This document shows, piece by piece, positions 41,642-49,032 of a DNA stretch of 53,571 nucleotides. The stretch is taken from positions 1 through 53,571 of the forward strand of contig JBJXHH010000230.1 in the NCBI GenBank assembly GCA_046160675.1. The letters run 5' to 3'. Position 1 is the stretch's first letter. Each line of letters begins with the position of its first letter. The notes under the pieces are model-generated. The model had not been told where the DNA came from. It did no database searches and saw only the letters and a list, made by a program, of their open reading frames with translations. Source of the DNA: JACMJP01 sp046160675 (GTDB lineage: Bacteria; Bacteroidota; Bacteroidia; Chitinophagales; BACL12). The position numbers were made by a program, and so were the translations under genes.

Positions 41642-43273
41642 TTATTCAAACAAAAAATCACTTGGTTTAACACCACCCTTACCTGCAATTATTAATTTCC
41701 TTTGGCTTAGCCTTTGTATATAAGTATCACGGCTACTCCTCTTGTAATTAGTAGCATCACTTATTTCTTCTCGTGTTGATAGATCCGGGTATTTTGTAAT
41801 CACAAATTGAAAAACAGAAGCCTCCCCAGTAGGCAGCTTACGCAACCAATACTCAATCAACTCTTTTCCAGTTGGAAGCTGTTCAAAATCATCACCTAAA
41901 GCAGATAAACCTTCATCAGTCATAGTAATATTATTGCGATCAATTACAATAAATCCTTTTTGACTTAACCTCTGCAAATATGTATCTCTGCTACTCCGCT
42001 TATATCCAGTTAGAACAGAAATTTGTATTCTGTCAATTGAATTTGGGTATTGCGCAATTGCTTTAAGTATAGTTTCTTCACCAGTAGGCAGCTTTTCATG
42101 TGATTGGATAGTGGCAATACTGCTTTTCTTAACAGTTGGCGGGTATTCGGAATCTAGAAATTCTACCGGAACTTTTTTTATCGAATTTTTATTGTGAGGA
42201 ATTTTTTTCTTCCAGAACCCATCAAAATCAAGCTTGACTTCAGCTAGCTTTTTTTCAACAGCAGATAAGAACTGCACAGAAGAATTATTTGTTGTCTCAT
42301 ATTGAGCTATCTGATTTGTTAGCTTTTCCACTTCAGATTTCAATTTCTTAACCTCTACTGGGTCAGCACCACCCTCTTTTTGGCGTACTAGTTTCTCAAG
42401 CTCTTTTATCTTCAACTGCATTGCAGCTTTAGTTTGTATTTCCTGCTCAGCTTCTTCACTTATATTTTCCAGTTTACTCAGGATATTTTTTATAGCCTTA
42501 GGAGTTGGAGGATTGATAGTGATGCGTTTTCCGCTTTGCGGATGTGTCGTTTTCACCTTCCCCACCTTAAACAATTCCACCTCATTGCTGATAGCAGGCC
42601 CGTAAGCATAAAATTCTCCGGGAGAAAGCTGCCTCATTTTTAGCAGGCTTTCTTTCGTGTACAAACCGATTTCATCACCCGCTCTTTTCAGGTCAATATC
42701 TAAACCTGTTCTGCCTATGAATTTATTCAGGCATTCGGCCGCTGCATCTTTGTGTAATTTACTCAGTCGTTGTGTTGCCAGAATTCCGCAATAACCTCTT
42801 TTCCTTCCCCGGGTTAGAAGATCTATCACACTCTGTGCGCTTTCGCTTTTACTATGCTCAGGGCAAAACAAATGCGCCTCATCCACTATTACGATACAGC
42901 TGTGCCATAATTCCTTTGGAGCGCTCATCATGGCGTCCAGGAATTTTTTTACAAACAGTATCCGTTCATGTTGCTTGAGTTCATATAGATCAATAATTGC
43001 GCTTATGTTTGTTTCTAGCAATTTATGAGCTAGTGTTTCTGCATATTTCAGATTCAGTGGAATATCACCGCCCTTGCTGATCAGTGCCAGGTCATACTTC
43101 TCCCTGAGAGTTACAAATTCACCTTCTATATCAATTATAATCTGCTGAACATTTCCGTTACTCTCCTCTAGTAATTTTCTCAGCAGGTAACTTTTACCAC
43201 CGCCACTGCCGGCTTGCACAAGCAGCCTGGTATCTAGCAGTTTCTCAAGATGTATGTTTATGCCGATGTTCAT
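41642..43273 (-). CDS. HerA/DUF87-like ATPase with two winged-helix repeats
   Basis: 543 residues. Walker A AGSGGGKS (21-28), DIEGEF (48-53), Walker B VIVDEAHLF (128-136) and an ATQRLSKL sensor segment are those of HerA/VirB4-type helicase-translocases. A coiled coil (about 265-330) follows. The C-terminus holds two near-identical modules, each LPTGE... followed by YKRSSRDTYLQRLSQ or YKRSSRDTYIQRLSQ, likely duplicated winged helices binding DNA. It may load, pump or resect DNA in replication or recombination. Confidence 0.8.
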   Translation of the reverse strand: MNIGINIHLEKLLDTRLLVQAGSGGGKSYLLRKLLEESNGNVQQIIIDIEGEFVTLREKYDLALISKGGDIPLNLKYAETLAHKLLETNISAIIDLYELKQHERILFVKKFLDAMMSAPKELWHSCIVIVDEAHLFCPEHSKSESAQSVIDLLTRGRKRGYCGILATQRLSKLHKDAAAECLNKFIGRTGLDIDLKRAGDEIGLYTKESLLKMRQLSPGEFYAYGPAISNEVELFKVGKVKTTHPQSGKRITINPPTPKAIKNILSKLENISEEAEQEIQTKAAMQLKIKELEKLVRQKEGGADPVEVKKLKSEVEKLTNQIAQYETTNNSSVQFLSAVEKKLAEVKLDFDGFWKKKIPHNKNSIKKVPVEFLDSEYPPTVKKSSIATIQSHEKLPTGEETILKAIAQYPNSIDRIQISVLTGYKRSSRDTYLQRLSQKGFIVIDRNNITMTDEGLSALGDDFEQLPTGKELIEYWLRKLPTGEASVFQFVITKYPDLSTREEISDATNYKRSSRDTYIQRLSQRKLIIAGKGGVKPSDFLFE

Positions 43274-43512
43274 TTACCGGATTTTAATTGCTTCTCATCA
43301 GGAATGAAATCAGTTCCTTTAACTCCAGTAAATCGCATCGCATCCACTTCCACTTTGGCACTGTTGACTATCACCTGTGCAACATCTTTAATTGCCTGTG
43401 CCCGCTTTAATTCTTTATCAAGCATTTCGGGTTTTTTAGTAAGCTCTTCATCGCTCAGCCTTTCAAGCTGCGCAAAAAGGTGATTGCGCATGTCGCCCAG
43501 TTTGTTTTTCAT
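43270..43512 (-). CDS. Small helical hypothetical protein
   Basis: 80 residues, charged helices (FAQLERLSDEELTKKPEMLD), overlapping the next gene by 4 bases and the previous one by about 50 (29 if it starts at 43491). Resembles small phage proteins associated with HerA-like genes only by position. Confidence 0.5.
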   Translation of the reverse strand: MKNKLGDMRNHLFAQLERLSDEELTKKPEMLDKELKRAQAIKDVAQVIVNSAKVEVDAMRFTGVKGTDFIPDEKQLKSGK

Positions 43513-44227
43513 AATTTTTGATTTTGTTTTTTATTTTGGAAATGAGTAACGCTGTTTCATAAACGGTTTCCGGATATTTCTTATATCTGCTGTGAACAGA
43601 TTTCAATTCCTCTGGCATAAGCTTTAAATTAAAAATGTCAGTTATGAAAGGGTCTCCAATTGTAGCTACAAAATATCCTTTTGGTACTTTCCCGAAATTG
43701 GTTTCCCATGCCCAAACATTCCAGAATACAAACTTTCCATTTATTTTGATAACTGGATAAATAACACCTCTGTTCCATCTCCAAAACCTGATAGTCCCTT
43801 CTGGAGCAACACCTCTTGTTTTCCAAGTAGTAGTATTCATCCAGCATCCTCGGGCTTTATTCCTTGTTTTTATTCTTTTTAATTGCTTGAAAGTGCGTTT
43901 CAAGCCTAGATAAAGACGTTTTTTCTCAATGTGTTTTATGGTCCAGATCTTGTTCTTTGGAAACATTTCCTTGAATAGTATCACAAGTTCTTTGTCGCCA
44001 ATGGTCTTATAATATTTACGCAAAAAAGAAACTTGTTCCCGTGTCCAGTATTCCATTTCCATTTTCTTTAATCCTCTTTCACAACATTTGCGACGAACGC
44101 TTTGATGAGGTGCTTTTAAATGCCTGGCAATATCATTGATACTCATTTTGTGAAAGTTATTTACCACAAACTGGATCATATTTTTTGTCCACACAATTTT
44201 CTTACGCCGTTTTCTTTTTAATCTCAC
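43463..44227 (-). CDS. HTH protein with degenerate HNH-like domain
   Basis: 254 residues. Two SANT/Myb-like helix-turn-helix repeats: VWTKNMIQFVVNNFHKM and EYWTREQVSFLRKYYKT. The second half has the layout of phage HNH endonucleases (APEGTIRFWRWNRG, PVIKINGKFVFWNVWAWE, GKVPKGYFV, FNLKLM). However, the positions where the family has H, N and H carry other residues, so nuclease activity is doubtful. Paralogue of the next gene upstream. Confidence 0.65.
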   Translation of the reverse strand: MRLKRKRRKKIVWTKNMIQFVVNNFHKMSINDIARHLKAPHQSVRRKCCERGLKKMEMEYWTREQVSFLRKYYKTIGDKELVILFKEMFPKNKIWTIKHIEKKRLYLGLKRTFKQLKRIKTRNKARGCWMNTTTWKTRGVAPEGTIRFWRWNRGVIYPVIKINGKFVFWNVWAWETNFGKVPKGYFVATIGDPFITDIFNLKLMPEELKSVHSRYKKYPETVYETALLISKIKNKIKNYEKQTGRHAQSPFCAA

Positions 44228-44768
44228 GGTTTAAAAGAATATTTAGTTTAGCTAATTCAATTATATCCGGGTGCTTTATTAACTCTTTCTGCAGTTGTGG
44301 ATTTCTCCAGGCAATTTGTTGAGCAACCCATCTGGGGTGCATGTTTTTAGAAGAGGAATTTTTATCAATTGTATAAGAAGGTCCTCCCTTTGCGCAATTC
44401 TTACGAATGATATTTGCTAACTGTTTTTCAGTTCTGTGCAGCTTTAAATATTTTCGCTTTTTATGAATTGCGTTCCTTTTCCATCCCTTTGATTTCGGAT
44501 AATGCTTTTTGAAATAATTCATTATTTCAACATCGCCTTTTGATTTATAATTATCCTTTAGATATTTTACCATTACAGGTGTCCAGTATTCTAATTGCAT
44601 TCTTTGAAGCCCTAATTCATATGCTTTCATTCTGACTACAGTTTTCTTCAATCTGAGTGCATCAGCAATCTCCTGGTTAGTCATTTTATGAAAATTCTTT
44701 TTTAAGAATAAGATTATCTCTTTTGTCCATATCGTTTTTCTTCCTATCATTCTTAAATTCAATGACAT
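44202..44768 (-). CDS. SANT/Myb-like HTH protein, paralogue of 43463-44227
   Basis: 188 residues. TIWTKEIILFLKKNFHKM, EYWTPVMVKYLKDNYKS and IHKKRKYLKLHRTEKQL align one-to-one with the neighbour, so the pair arose by tandem duplication. The C-terminus differs and lacks the HNH-like part. Probably DNA-binding; could regulate phage genes. Confidence 0.65.
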   Translation of the reverse strand: MSLNLRMIGRKTIWTKEIILFLKKNFHKMTNQEIADALRLKKTVVRMKAYELGLQRMQLEYWTPVMVKYLKDNYKSKGDVEIMNYFKKHYPKSKGWKRNAIHKKRKYLKLHRTEKQLANIIRKNCAKGGPSYTIDKNSSSKNMHPRWVAQQIAWRNPQLQKELIKHPDIIELAKLNILLNREIKKKTA

Positions 44769-44845
44769 AAAATAATCACTGCACTAACTAGCAAAACAAT
44801 TGCAAGTTTCAATAACAGAATTTGTGATTCCACTTTCAGCTTCAT
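44759..44845 (-). CDS. 28-residue membrane peptide
   Basis: Minus-strand translation: MKLKVESQILLLKLAIVLLV then SAVIILCH. A single hydrophobic helix after a short basic start. Its stop overlaps the ATG of the next gene, a pattern of translational coupling. Function unknown. Confidence 0.45.
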   Translation of the reverse strand: MKLKVESQILLLKLAIVLLVSAVIILCH

Positions 44846-44853
44846 GCAGTCAT

Positions 44854-45192
44854 TTACAATTTAATACTTTCGCCTGGGACTATTTCATTTGTTATAATAC
44901 CCGGGCGCACTTCAAAAATTATGTTTAACTTTTGTTCTATTTTGTCTTTTAATTGAAATGCTTTTTCACTTACCTCTTTAAAATCGCTTTCCATGAATTC
45001 TAAAATGTTTGATGGCCTGAACACAAGCACCTCACCATTGAGGGCAAATGAAGAAACAGTAATGAAAAAGTTGCCTATGTGATATTTGTTTATTTCTGTA
45101 TGCATATACAAATACACAATTGGGCCGCATTCATCCATAAAAGAATCCAGTGACGGTTTTATTATAATAAAATTGTAAGAATTATTTTTCAT
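44854..45192 (-). CDS. Hypothetical protein
   Basis: 112 residues, mixed alpha/beta (YNFIIIKPSLDSFMDECGPI, ISFxx not seen). Acidic, soluble, no recognised domain. It follows a terminator-like hairpin at 45204-45230 and heads a small group of early genes. Confidence 0.5.
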   Translation of the reverse strand: MKNNSYNFIIIKPSLDSFMDECGPIVYLYMHTEINKYHIGNFFITVSSFALNGEVLVFRPSNILEFMESDFKEVSEKAFQLKDKIEQKLNIIFEVRPGIITNEIVPGESIKL

Positions 45193-45203
45193 AAATGATT
45201 TTT

Positions 45204-45230
45204 AAAAACAGGCGGAATATTGGCCGCCTG
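45204..45230 (-). terminator. Terminator between early genes
   Basis: CAGGCGG/CCGCCTG (45209-45215/45224-45230) followed on the minus strand by TTTTT. It sits between the genes at 45286 and 45192, so expression is stepped within the early block. Confidence 0.75.
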
Positions 45231-45285
45231 TTGATTTCTAAACCAGATGCTAGTTGTCGTTACCAGCATTTTGAAAGAACTAATT

Positions 45286-45612
45286 TTAGTACTCTATACT
45301 TTGGGGAATTTGAGTAACATCTACTTTTTTCAAGAAGTCAGAGAAGTTCTTTTCAAAATCTTCGATTATAGCATTAGCATCTTTTCTTTGAAAGCCCGTA
45401 TAGTTATCTGTGTCTTTTATAACTTTTAGTGCAGTAGTATATTTAGGAAGTTGTTGTTGGAATAAGTGAGCCTTCTCGACATATTTCACAGCTTCAAGAT
45501 GACAGGCCACCGGGTCGTCTACTTCACTAATTTCAATTTCAACTCCAATCTTTTCATTGGAATAATTGCCAAGGTTAAAAACCTTGCTGTAGGATATACT
45601 TGTAATTTTCAT
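45286..45612 (-). CDS. Hypothetical protein
   Basis: 108 residues: MKITSISYSKVFNLGNYSNE at the start, with the IGVEIEISE strand and a helical C-terminus (ANAIIEDFEKNFSDFLKKV). I recall similar small proteins in Bacteroidota prophages and conjugative elements, often near recombination genes; function unknown. Confidence 0.6.
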   Translation of the reverse strand: MKITSISYSKVFNLGNYSNEKIGVEIEISEVDDPVACHLEAVKYVEKAHLFQQQLPKYTTALKVIKDTDNYTGFQRKDANAIIEDFEKNFSDFLKKVDVTQIPQSIEY

Positions 45613-45632
45613 AATTATTTTTTTTTAATTAA

Positions 45633-45660
45633 TAAAACCCCCGCCCTCATAAAGCGGGGG
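45633..45660 (-). terminator. Terminator between early genes
   Basis: CCCCCGC/GCGGGGG (45638-45644/45654-45660), 9-base loop, followed on the minus strand by TTTTATT. Confidence 0.75.
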
Positions 45661-45683
45661 CACACATCAATGTATGAGTATAA

Positions 45684-45914
45684 TTACTCATTATTTTCCT
45701 GCTCGTCTCCAGGATCAGAGCCGGTATTTTCAGCAGCAACTTCATCTGTTTCATTTTTAGCAGCTTCTTCGGCCGCTGCATCTACTGGTATAGCTGCTTC
45801 CTCAAATACCGGAATTCCATTTTCATCAAATTCCTGAAGGTCACCTTCATTTAAACCTTTTTCGGTTAGTTGAGGAAAGAGGGCTAAATCCTCTGTTGTG
45901 ATTTTTCTTTGCAT
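45684..45914 (-). CDS. Small, very acidic protein
   Basis: 76 residues, MQRKITTEDLALFPQLTEKG at the start, then an almost entirely acidic/alanine tail (AAEEAAKNETDEVAAENTG). DNA-mimic-like composition is notable but not proof of function. Isolated between two terminators or spacers. Confidence 0.55.
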   Translation of the reverse strand: MQRKITTEDLALFPQLTEKGLNEGDLQEFDENGIPVFEEAAIPVDAAAEEAAKNETDEVAAENTGSDPGDEQENNE

Positions 45915-45945
45915 TTTTTTTTGATTTTATTGTTAGAAAATAATA

Positions 45946-46392
45946 CTACCATTTAACACCTGCTTTGGTGAGTTCATCCATCATTTTAATTATCGCTTTG
46001 GAAGGATCGGAGTGCCTTGAACTAAATATAACATCACACTCATCAGAATTTGCATCAGTAGCTACAACCTCCCATGTTTTTCTGACTCTCTGGAAATGAA
46101 AATACAATTCATGGTTTTTGTATGTTGTGCCTGGTTTTAATTTAGAAAAGAGTTGAATAAAATTGGCTCTCGATGATTTATAAATTTCCATCAGCCCTTT
46201 CGGTGCACCATAACGCTGAATTTCAATGGGAACGCCGTAGGCATCATCCCGCAATTTGTCTGCTTGTACTTTCGCTTCATCGAGGTTCTCATAACCCTGT
46301 TTGCTCACAGTGATCAGGTCACTGTCGTTATCACCCATAGTGAGTATATCCCACTGTGTTTTTTTGTTTTGTTTTAAGATAATTTTTTTCAT
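45946..46392 (-). CDS. Hypothetical protein
   Basis: 148 residues. Contains a WDILTMGDNDSDLITVSKQG segment and a C-terminal SSRHSDPSKAIIKMMDELTK helix. Two beta-rich halves. No recognised family. Confidence 0.55.
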   Translation of the reverse strand: MKKIILKQNKKTQWDILTMGDNDSDLITVSKQGYENLDEAKVQADKLRDDAYGVPIEIQRYGAPKGLMEIYKSSRANFIQLFSKLKPGTTYKNHELYFHFQRVRKTWEVVATDANSDECDVIFSSRHSDPSKAIIKMMDELTKAGVKW

Positions 46393-46414
46393 ATAATCAA
46401 TTTTAGTTTACTCA

Positions 46415-46445
46415 AAAAAGCAGCCGGATCAACCAAGAAACCGGC
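46415..46445 (-). terminator. Terminator between early genes
   Basis: GCCGG/CCGGC (46423-46427/46441-46445) followed on the minus strand by TGCTTTTTT. Confidence 0.6.
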
Positions 46446-46452
46446 CGTTTCA

Positions 46453-46647
46453 CTAAACCTTCCTATTTCTGAAGGCAAGTTCTTTGGAAACTCTAAGCAG
46501 CCCGTCTTCCCACGCTAACCTGCTGTTTCCGTATTTAATTTTTTCTTCTTCGCTCTGCTCTTTCAGCAAACGCTCATAGTATTGCTGCATATTTATAAGT
46601 TGTTCTATAGTAAAGCATGAGAGTTGTGTGATAAGGTCTACTTCCAT
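46453..46647 (-). CDS. Small helical hypothetical protein
   Basis: 64 residues, charged helices (INMQQYYERLLKEQSEEEKI). Separated by 3 bases from the upstream gene; part of the immediate-early group. Confidence 0.5.
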   Translation of the reverse strand: MEVDLITQLSCFTIEQLINMQQYYERLLKEQSEEEKIKYGNSRLAWEDGLLRVSKELAFRNRKV

Positions 46648-46650
46648 GTG

Positions 46651-46866
46651 TTACTCTTTTACAAATATTTTATGATGTTCAATGTGCATCTCAACTAACC
46701 CTGCGCTTTCGTTCTTTTCTGAAGTGCCAGGATGGTAATAATCACTTCTGTCTTTGTAATAATGAAAAACCCCGGGGATCACCTCCCCATCCCTAATAAG
46801 GTCAGCTTTTGTTGCCAGCCTATAACCCTCAGGCAGGGTTTTGATTTTTTTAAATTCAATACCCAT
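46651..46866 (-). CDS. Small hypothetical protein
   Basis: 71 residues: TLPEGYRLATKADLIRDGEV near the start is a pattern found in small phage proteins. The C-terminus is VEMHIEHHKIFVKE. It overlaps its upstream neighbour by 11 bases. Confidence 0.55.
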   Translation of the reverse strand: MGIEFKKIKTLPEGYRLATKADLIRDGEVIPGVFHYYKDRSDYYHPGTSEKNESAGLVEMHIEHHKIFVKE

Positions 46867-47101
46867 GATTCATCCTGTGTTTTTTTTTGATAAACAGTTT
46901 TCCTGCATTCAACAAGATGAACAGCGCATCCGCCGCATCACTATCCCTTGTATATCGTTTCCTGTACACATCATCAGAAGTTTTAATGAAGTATTCTTTG
47001 TTGTAGAGGAGCTCCATATTTAACCCTTCACCTTTAAAAAAGTCGGATTGCACTGCCGGTATGAGCTCAAGTATTTCTTTATCAGTGGCAAATTCTATCA
47101 T
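46856..47101 (-). CDS. Small hypothetical protein
   Basis: 81 residues: MIEFATDKEILELIPAVQSD at the start, then YFIKTSDDVYRKRYTRDSDA and a basic C-terminus. Overlaps both neighbours. Same operon as the Cro-like gene; unknown role. Confidence 0.5.
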   Translation of the reverse strand: MIEFATDKEILELIPAVQSDFFKGEGLNMELLYNKEYFIKTSDDVYRKRYTRDSDAADALFILLNAGKLFIKKKHRMNHGY

Positions 47102-47352
47102 AACAGTCTGTTTTCTTTATACTTTGTATGAACAAAAATTAAATCCATTGCAATACAACTTTCAAGGAATTTCATTCCAACGGCATTGGTTGTTTCCAGT
47201 GAATACTCACCGCCGCTTTTCATATAGTACTGGATATTAGGCCTCAAATGCCAAGCACCCATCCAGGGAAGAAAGAGATCTTCTTTCTCTGCTAGTAATA
47301 TATCTGGTGGAAGCTCTTTAATTCTTTTTTTCATTAAATTCCATGTTTTCAC
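47098..47352 (-). CDS. Small hypothetical protein
   Basis: 84 residues with MGAWHLRPNIQYYMKSGGEY in the middle and a C-terminal IFVHTKYKENRLL. ATGA overlap with the downstream gene; the start may be Met7 (47334). Confidence 0.5.
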   Translation of the reverse strand: MKTWNLMKKRIKELPPDILLAEKEDLFLPWMGAWHLRPNIQYYMKSGGEYSLETTNAVGMKFLESCIAMDLIFVHTKYKENRLL

Positions 47353-47629
47353 ATAATATACTTAGATACTTCTCATGCATGTATGCCATACATTTATACA
47401 ACAATGTCAGGTACTCTACGGCATTACTTTCTTTCATGCCGTTCATCTTCAAAATATCTTCCTTGCTGTATGTGTTCTGTATGATTTTGCATTCCCTTTC
47501 AATAAGATCGCTTTTTGCAGTAAGCACTTCTTTACAGACTACTTTTTCTAGGTACTTTTCATTTGTTACTTTGATAGCAACAGTTGCTTCTGTATTGATT
47601 AGATAGTATGGGAATACTGGACTATACAT
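47318..47629 (-). CDS. Small hypothetical protein
   Basis: 103 residues, helical C-terminal half (VEYLTLLYKCMAYMHEKYLS). Overlaps the Cro-like gene by 8 bases and the next gene by up to 35. Second gene of the early operon. Confidence 0.5.
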   Translation of the reverse strand: MYSPVFPYYLINTEATVAIKVTNEKYLEKVVCKEVLTAKSDLIERECKIIQNTYSKEDILKMNGMKESNAVEYLTLLYKCMAYMHEKYLSILCENMEFNEKKN

Positions 47630-47903
47630 CTTCAGGACTTACTAATGAGAAAATATCAACTAATGTTATATCAAGTATCTCAGCTATGAGTAGTGCTTGG
47701 AAAATGCTGGGTTGGCTGCTGTTATTCTTCCACCAATAAAGCAGGTTTATTTTGATATGTAGAGAATCGGCTATATGTTTTTCAACTTTTTCTTCTCTGA
47801 GATTATTCTCCCTGCAGTAATTTCCTATAGCCAGGCCTATGTAATTCTTAGCCGCCAACTTTATTTTATCTACTTGTTTCAACTCAGATTTTACGGAACT
47901 CAT
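47622..47903 (-). CDS. Cro-like HTH regulator, first early gene
   Basis: 93 residues. HTH-type helices: NYCRENNLREEKVEKHIADS, then INLLYWWKNNSSQPSIFQAL and LIAEILDITLVDIFSLV, the usual end of XRE domains (Lx-I-L-x-I-x-L-x-x-L/I-F). It diverges from the repressor-like gene, with 123 bases between the starts, as Cro does from CI. It likely controls entry to lytic growth. Confidence 0.65.
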   Translation of the reverse strand: MSSVKSELKQVDKIKLAAKNYIGLAIGNYCRENNLREEKVEKHIADSLHIKINLLYWWKNNSSQPSIFQALLIAEILDITLVDIFSLVSPEDV

Positions 47904-48026
47904 AATTATCTAATTGGGTGCGATTTGAATTAAATTAGCTTCAATAATTCAAGAATTGGCACAAATTTTCACATTCTTTCTGATATATGCAAGTTTTTTC
48001 TAAAAAATAATTTTTCCCTTTGCCCT
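47904..48026. promoter_or_regulatory. Divergent early promoter/operator region
   Basis: AT-rich spacer between the two regulators. It contains a dyad AATTC-AA-GAATT (47946-47957), and on the minus strand TAATTTAA-type -7-like sequence. For the plus strand, TTTTTCCCTTTG precedes the repressor ATG. Operators for both regulators are expected here. Confidence 0.5.
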
Positions 48027-48512
48027 ATGGAACAGAAAAGTCATGAAGGTTTAGTGCTGTGGAAATTACTAGAAGACAATAAAGTCAACCGGAGTGAACT
48101 AGCTGGGATAATCAAAAAGGATCACACCATTTTTAATAAATGGAAAAATCAGAAAGTGATACCGGATATGAAAGCCTTAAAAGTTATCAGGCAATACTTT
48201 ATTGAAAATTACGATATCGACATAAGTGTCCACCTGCCTAGGATTCCAGGAGTATCAAATGATTCAAATTATCTGGTTAACGAGTCGGCACAATTCTATG
48301 GTAACCCACATACTATAATTTCCCGTTTACAATCTGAGAATAAGGATAAAGAAGAAAAGATAAACATACTGGAGAGTGAGATACTTACTCTTAGTCGGAA
48401 GTTGAATAAAGCCTATGAACAAATAGTGAATGGCGCCTTTGAAGGTATTATCAATGCAATGAATACTCAAAATCAACTTTCGAAGCAATTATTGGACAGC
48501 CTTGACAAGTAA
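48027..48512 (+). CDS. CI-like prophage repressor
   Basis: 161 residues. N-terminal HTH (LWKLLEDNKVNRSELAGIIK, HTIFNKWKNQKVIPDMKAL) as in XRE repressors. The C-terminus is a coiled coil (SENKDKEEKINILESEILTL), likely for dimers, with no peptidase domain. It could be inactivated by an antirepressor rather than by RecA-driven cleavage. Adjacent to attR and opposite in direction to the lytic genes. Confidence 0.75.
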   Translation: MEQKSHEGLVLWKLLEDNKVNRSELAGIIKKDHTIFNKWKNQKVIPDMKALKVIRQYFIENYDIDISVHLPRIPGVSNDSNYLVNESAQFYGNPHTIISRLQSENKDKEEKINILESEILTLSRKLNKAYEQIVNGAFEGIINAMNTQNQLSKQLLDSLDK

Positions 48513-48527
48513 ATTATACAATTCTAC

Positions 48528-48556
48528 TTCACAATTGCTTAACAGATTCACACATT
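48528..48556 (+). repeat. Putative integrase arm-type sites, right
   Basis: TTCACAATTG at 48528-48537 matches both left copies and, with GCTT after it, the first one over 14 bases. A weaker TTCACACATT follows at 48547-48556. About 60 bp from the attR core. Confidence 0.55.
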
Positions 48557-48597
48557 AATGCATGAGAAATAAAGATTTCAGCATAAGTTACGAAGTT

Positions 48598-48610
48598 CCG
48601 TCCGCTCCGC
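48598..48610 (+). repeat. attR core
   Basis: CCGTCCGCTCCGC, identical to the end of tRNA-Asp at 1865-1877, without the rest of the tRNA. Confidence 0.9.
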
Positions 48611-48612
48611 TT

Positions 48613-48638
48613 AAAAGCCCGATGTTTCGGGCTTTTCT
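48613..48638 (+). terminator. Original tRNA-Asp terminator, displaced by the prophage
   Basis: AAAAGCCCGA (48613-48622) pairs with TCGGGCTTTT (48627-48636). It lies 2 bases after the att core, and no transcript needs it today. Excision would restore it to the tRNA. Confidence 0.85.
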
Positions 48639-48705
48639 ATTATATAAATCAACCTGATATTTTATCTTGCAGACAATCTAAACTCGGTTACCTGGTGGCT
48701 GCCTC

Positions 48706-48736
48706 TTTGAAGTTTTCGTTAATCCTGCTATCTTTA
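48706..48736 (+). promoter_or_regulatory. Promoter of the cold-shock gene
   Basis: TTTG (48706-48709), 19 bases, TATCTTTA (48729-48736). The leader of about 40 bases is AT-rich, as expected for a cold-shock mRNA. Confidence 0.65.
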
Positions 48737-48777
48737 TCCCCGTTAACCAATTTTTTAATTTAATTTCTAGTACAAAA

Positions 48778-48972
48778 ATGGAAACAGGAAAAGTAAAGTT
48801 TTACAATACCTCAAAGCGTTTCGGTTTCATTGTAAAAGATCAGACCAATGAAGAGATCTTTGTTCATGAATCCGGCTTGATTGACAAAGTAAAACAAAAT
48901 GACAACGTTACATTTGACATTATTGATGGCAAAAAAGGTAAAAATGCAGTGAATGTAAAAGTTACTGCTTAA
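48778..48972 (+). CDS. Cold-shock protein, CspA family
   Basis: 64 residues: METGKVKFYNTSKRFGFIVK carries RNP1 (KRFGFIV) and IFVHESGL carries RNP2. A five-stranded OB fold that binds single-stranded RNA/DNA and melts RNA structure at low temperature. Own promoter and terminator; host gene, right of attR. Confidence 0.95.
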   Translation: METGKVKFYNTSKRFGFIVKDQTNEEIFVHESGLIDKVKQNDNVTFDIIDGKKGKNAVNVKVTA

Positions 48973-48995
48973 TCTTGTAAGATCTAACCAAGTTA

Positions 48996-49023
48996 TAGCT
49001 CGCCAATGGCGGGCTATTTTTTT
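48996..49023 (+). terminator. Terminator of the cold-shock gene
   Basis: TAGCTCGCC (48996-49004) pairs with GGCGGGCTA (49008-49016), followed by a run of seven T. The next gene ends from the other side at 49033. Confidence 0.85.
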
Positions 49024-49032
49024 GCAAGTAAT

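Larger units (their letters stand above)
1865..48610. mobile_element. Complete-looking siphovirus prophage integrated in tRNA-Asp
   Basis: The element lies between two copies of a 13-bp core, CCGTCCGCTCCGC (1865-1877 and 48598-48610). The left copy is the 3' end of an intact tRNA-Asp gene; the right copy stands alone, directly followed by a rho-independent terminator that must have belonged to the tRNA. Inside are a tyrosine integrase, repressor pair, primase-helicase, terminases, portal, prohead protease, scaffold, capsid, tape measure, fibre, holin and endolysin. I see no essential module missing or disrupted, so it may be inducible. The tape measure and absence of sheath genes indicate a long non-contractile tail. 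Confidence 0.93.
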
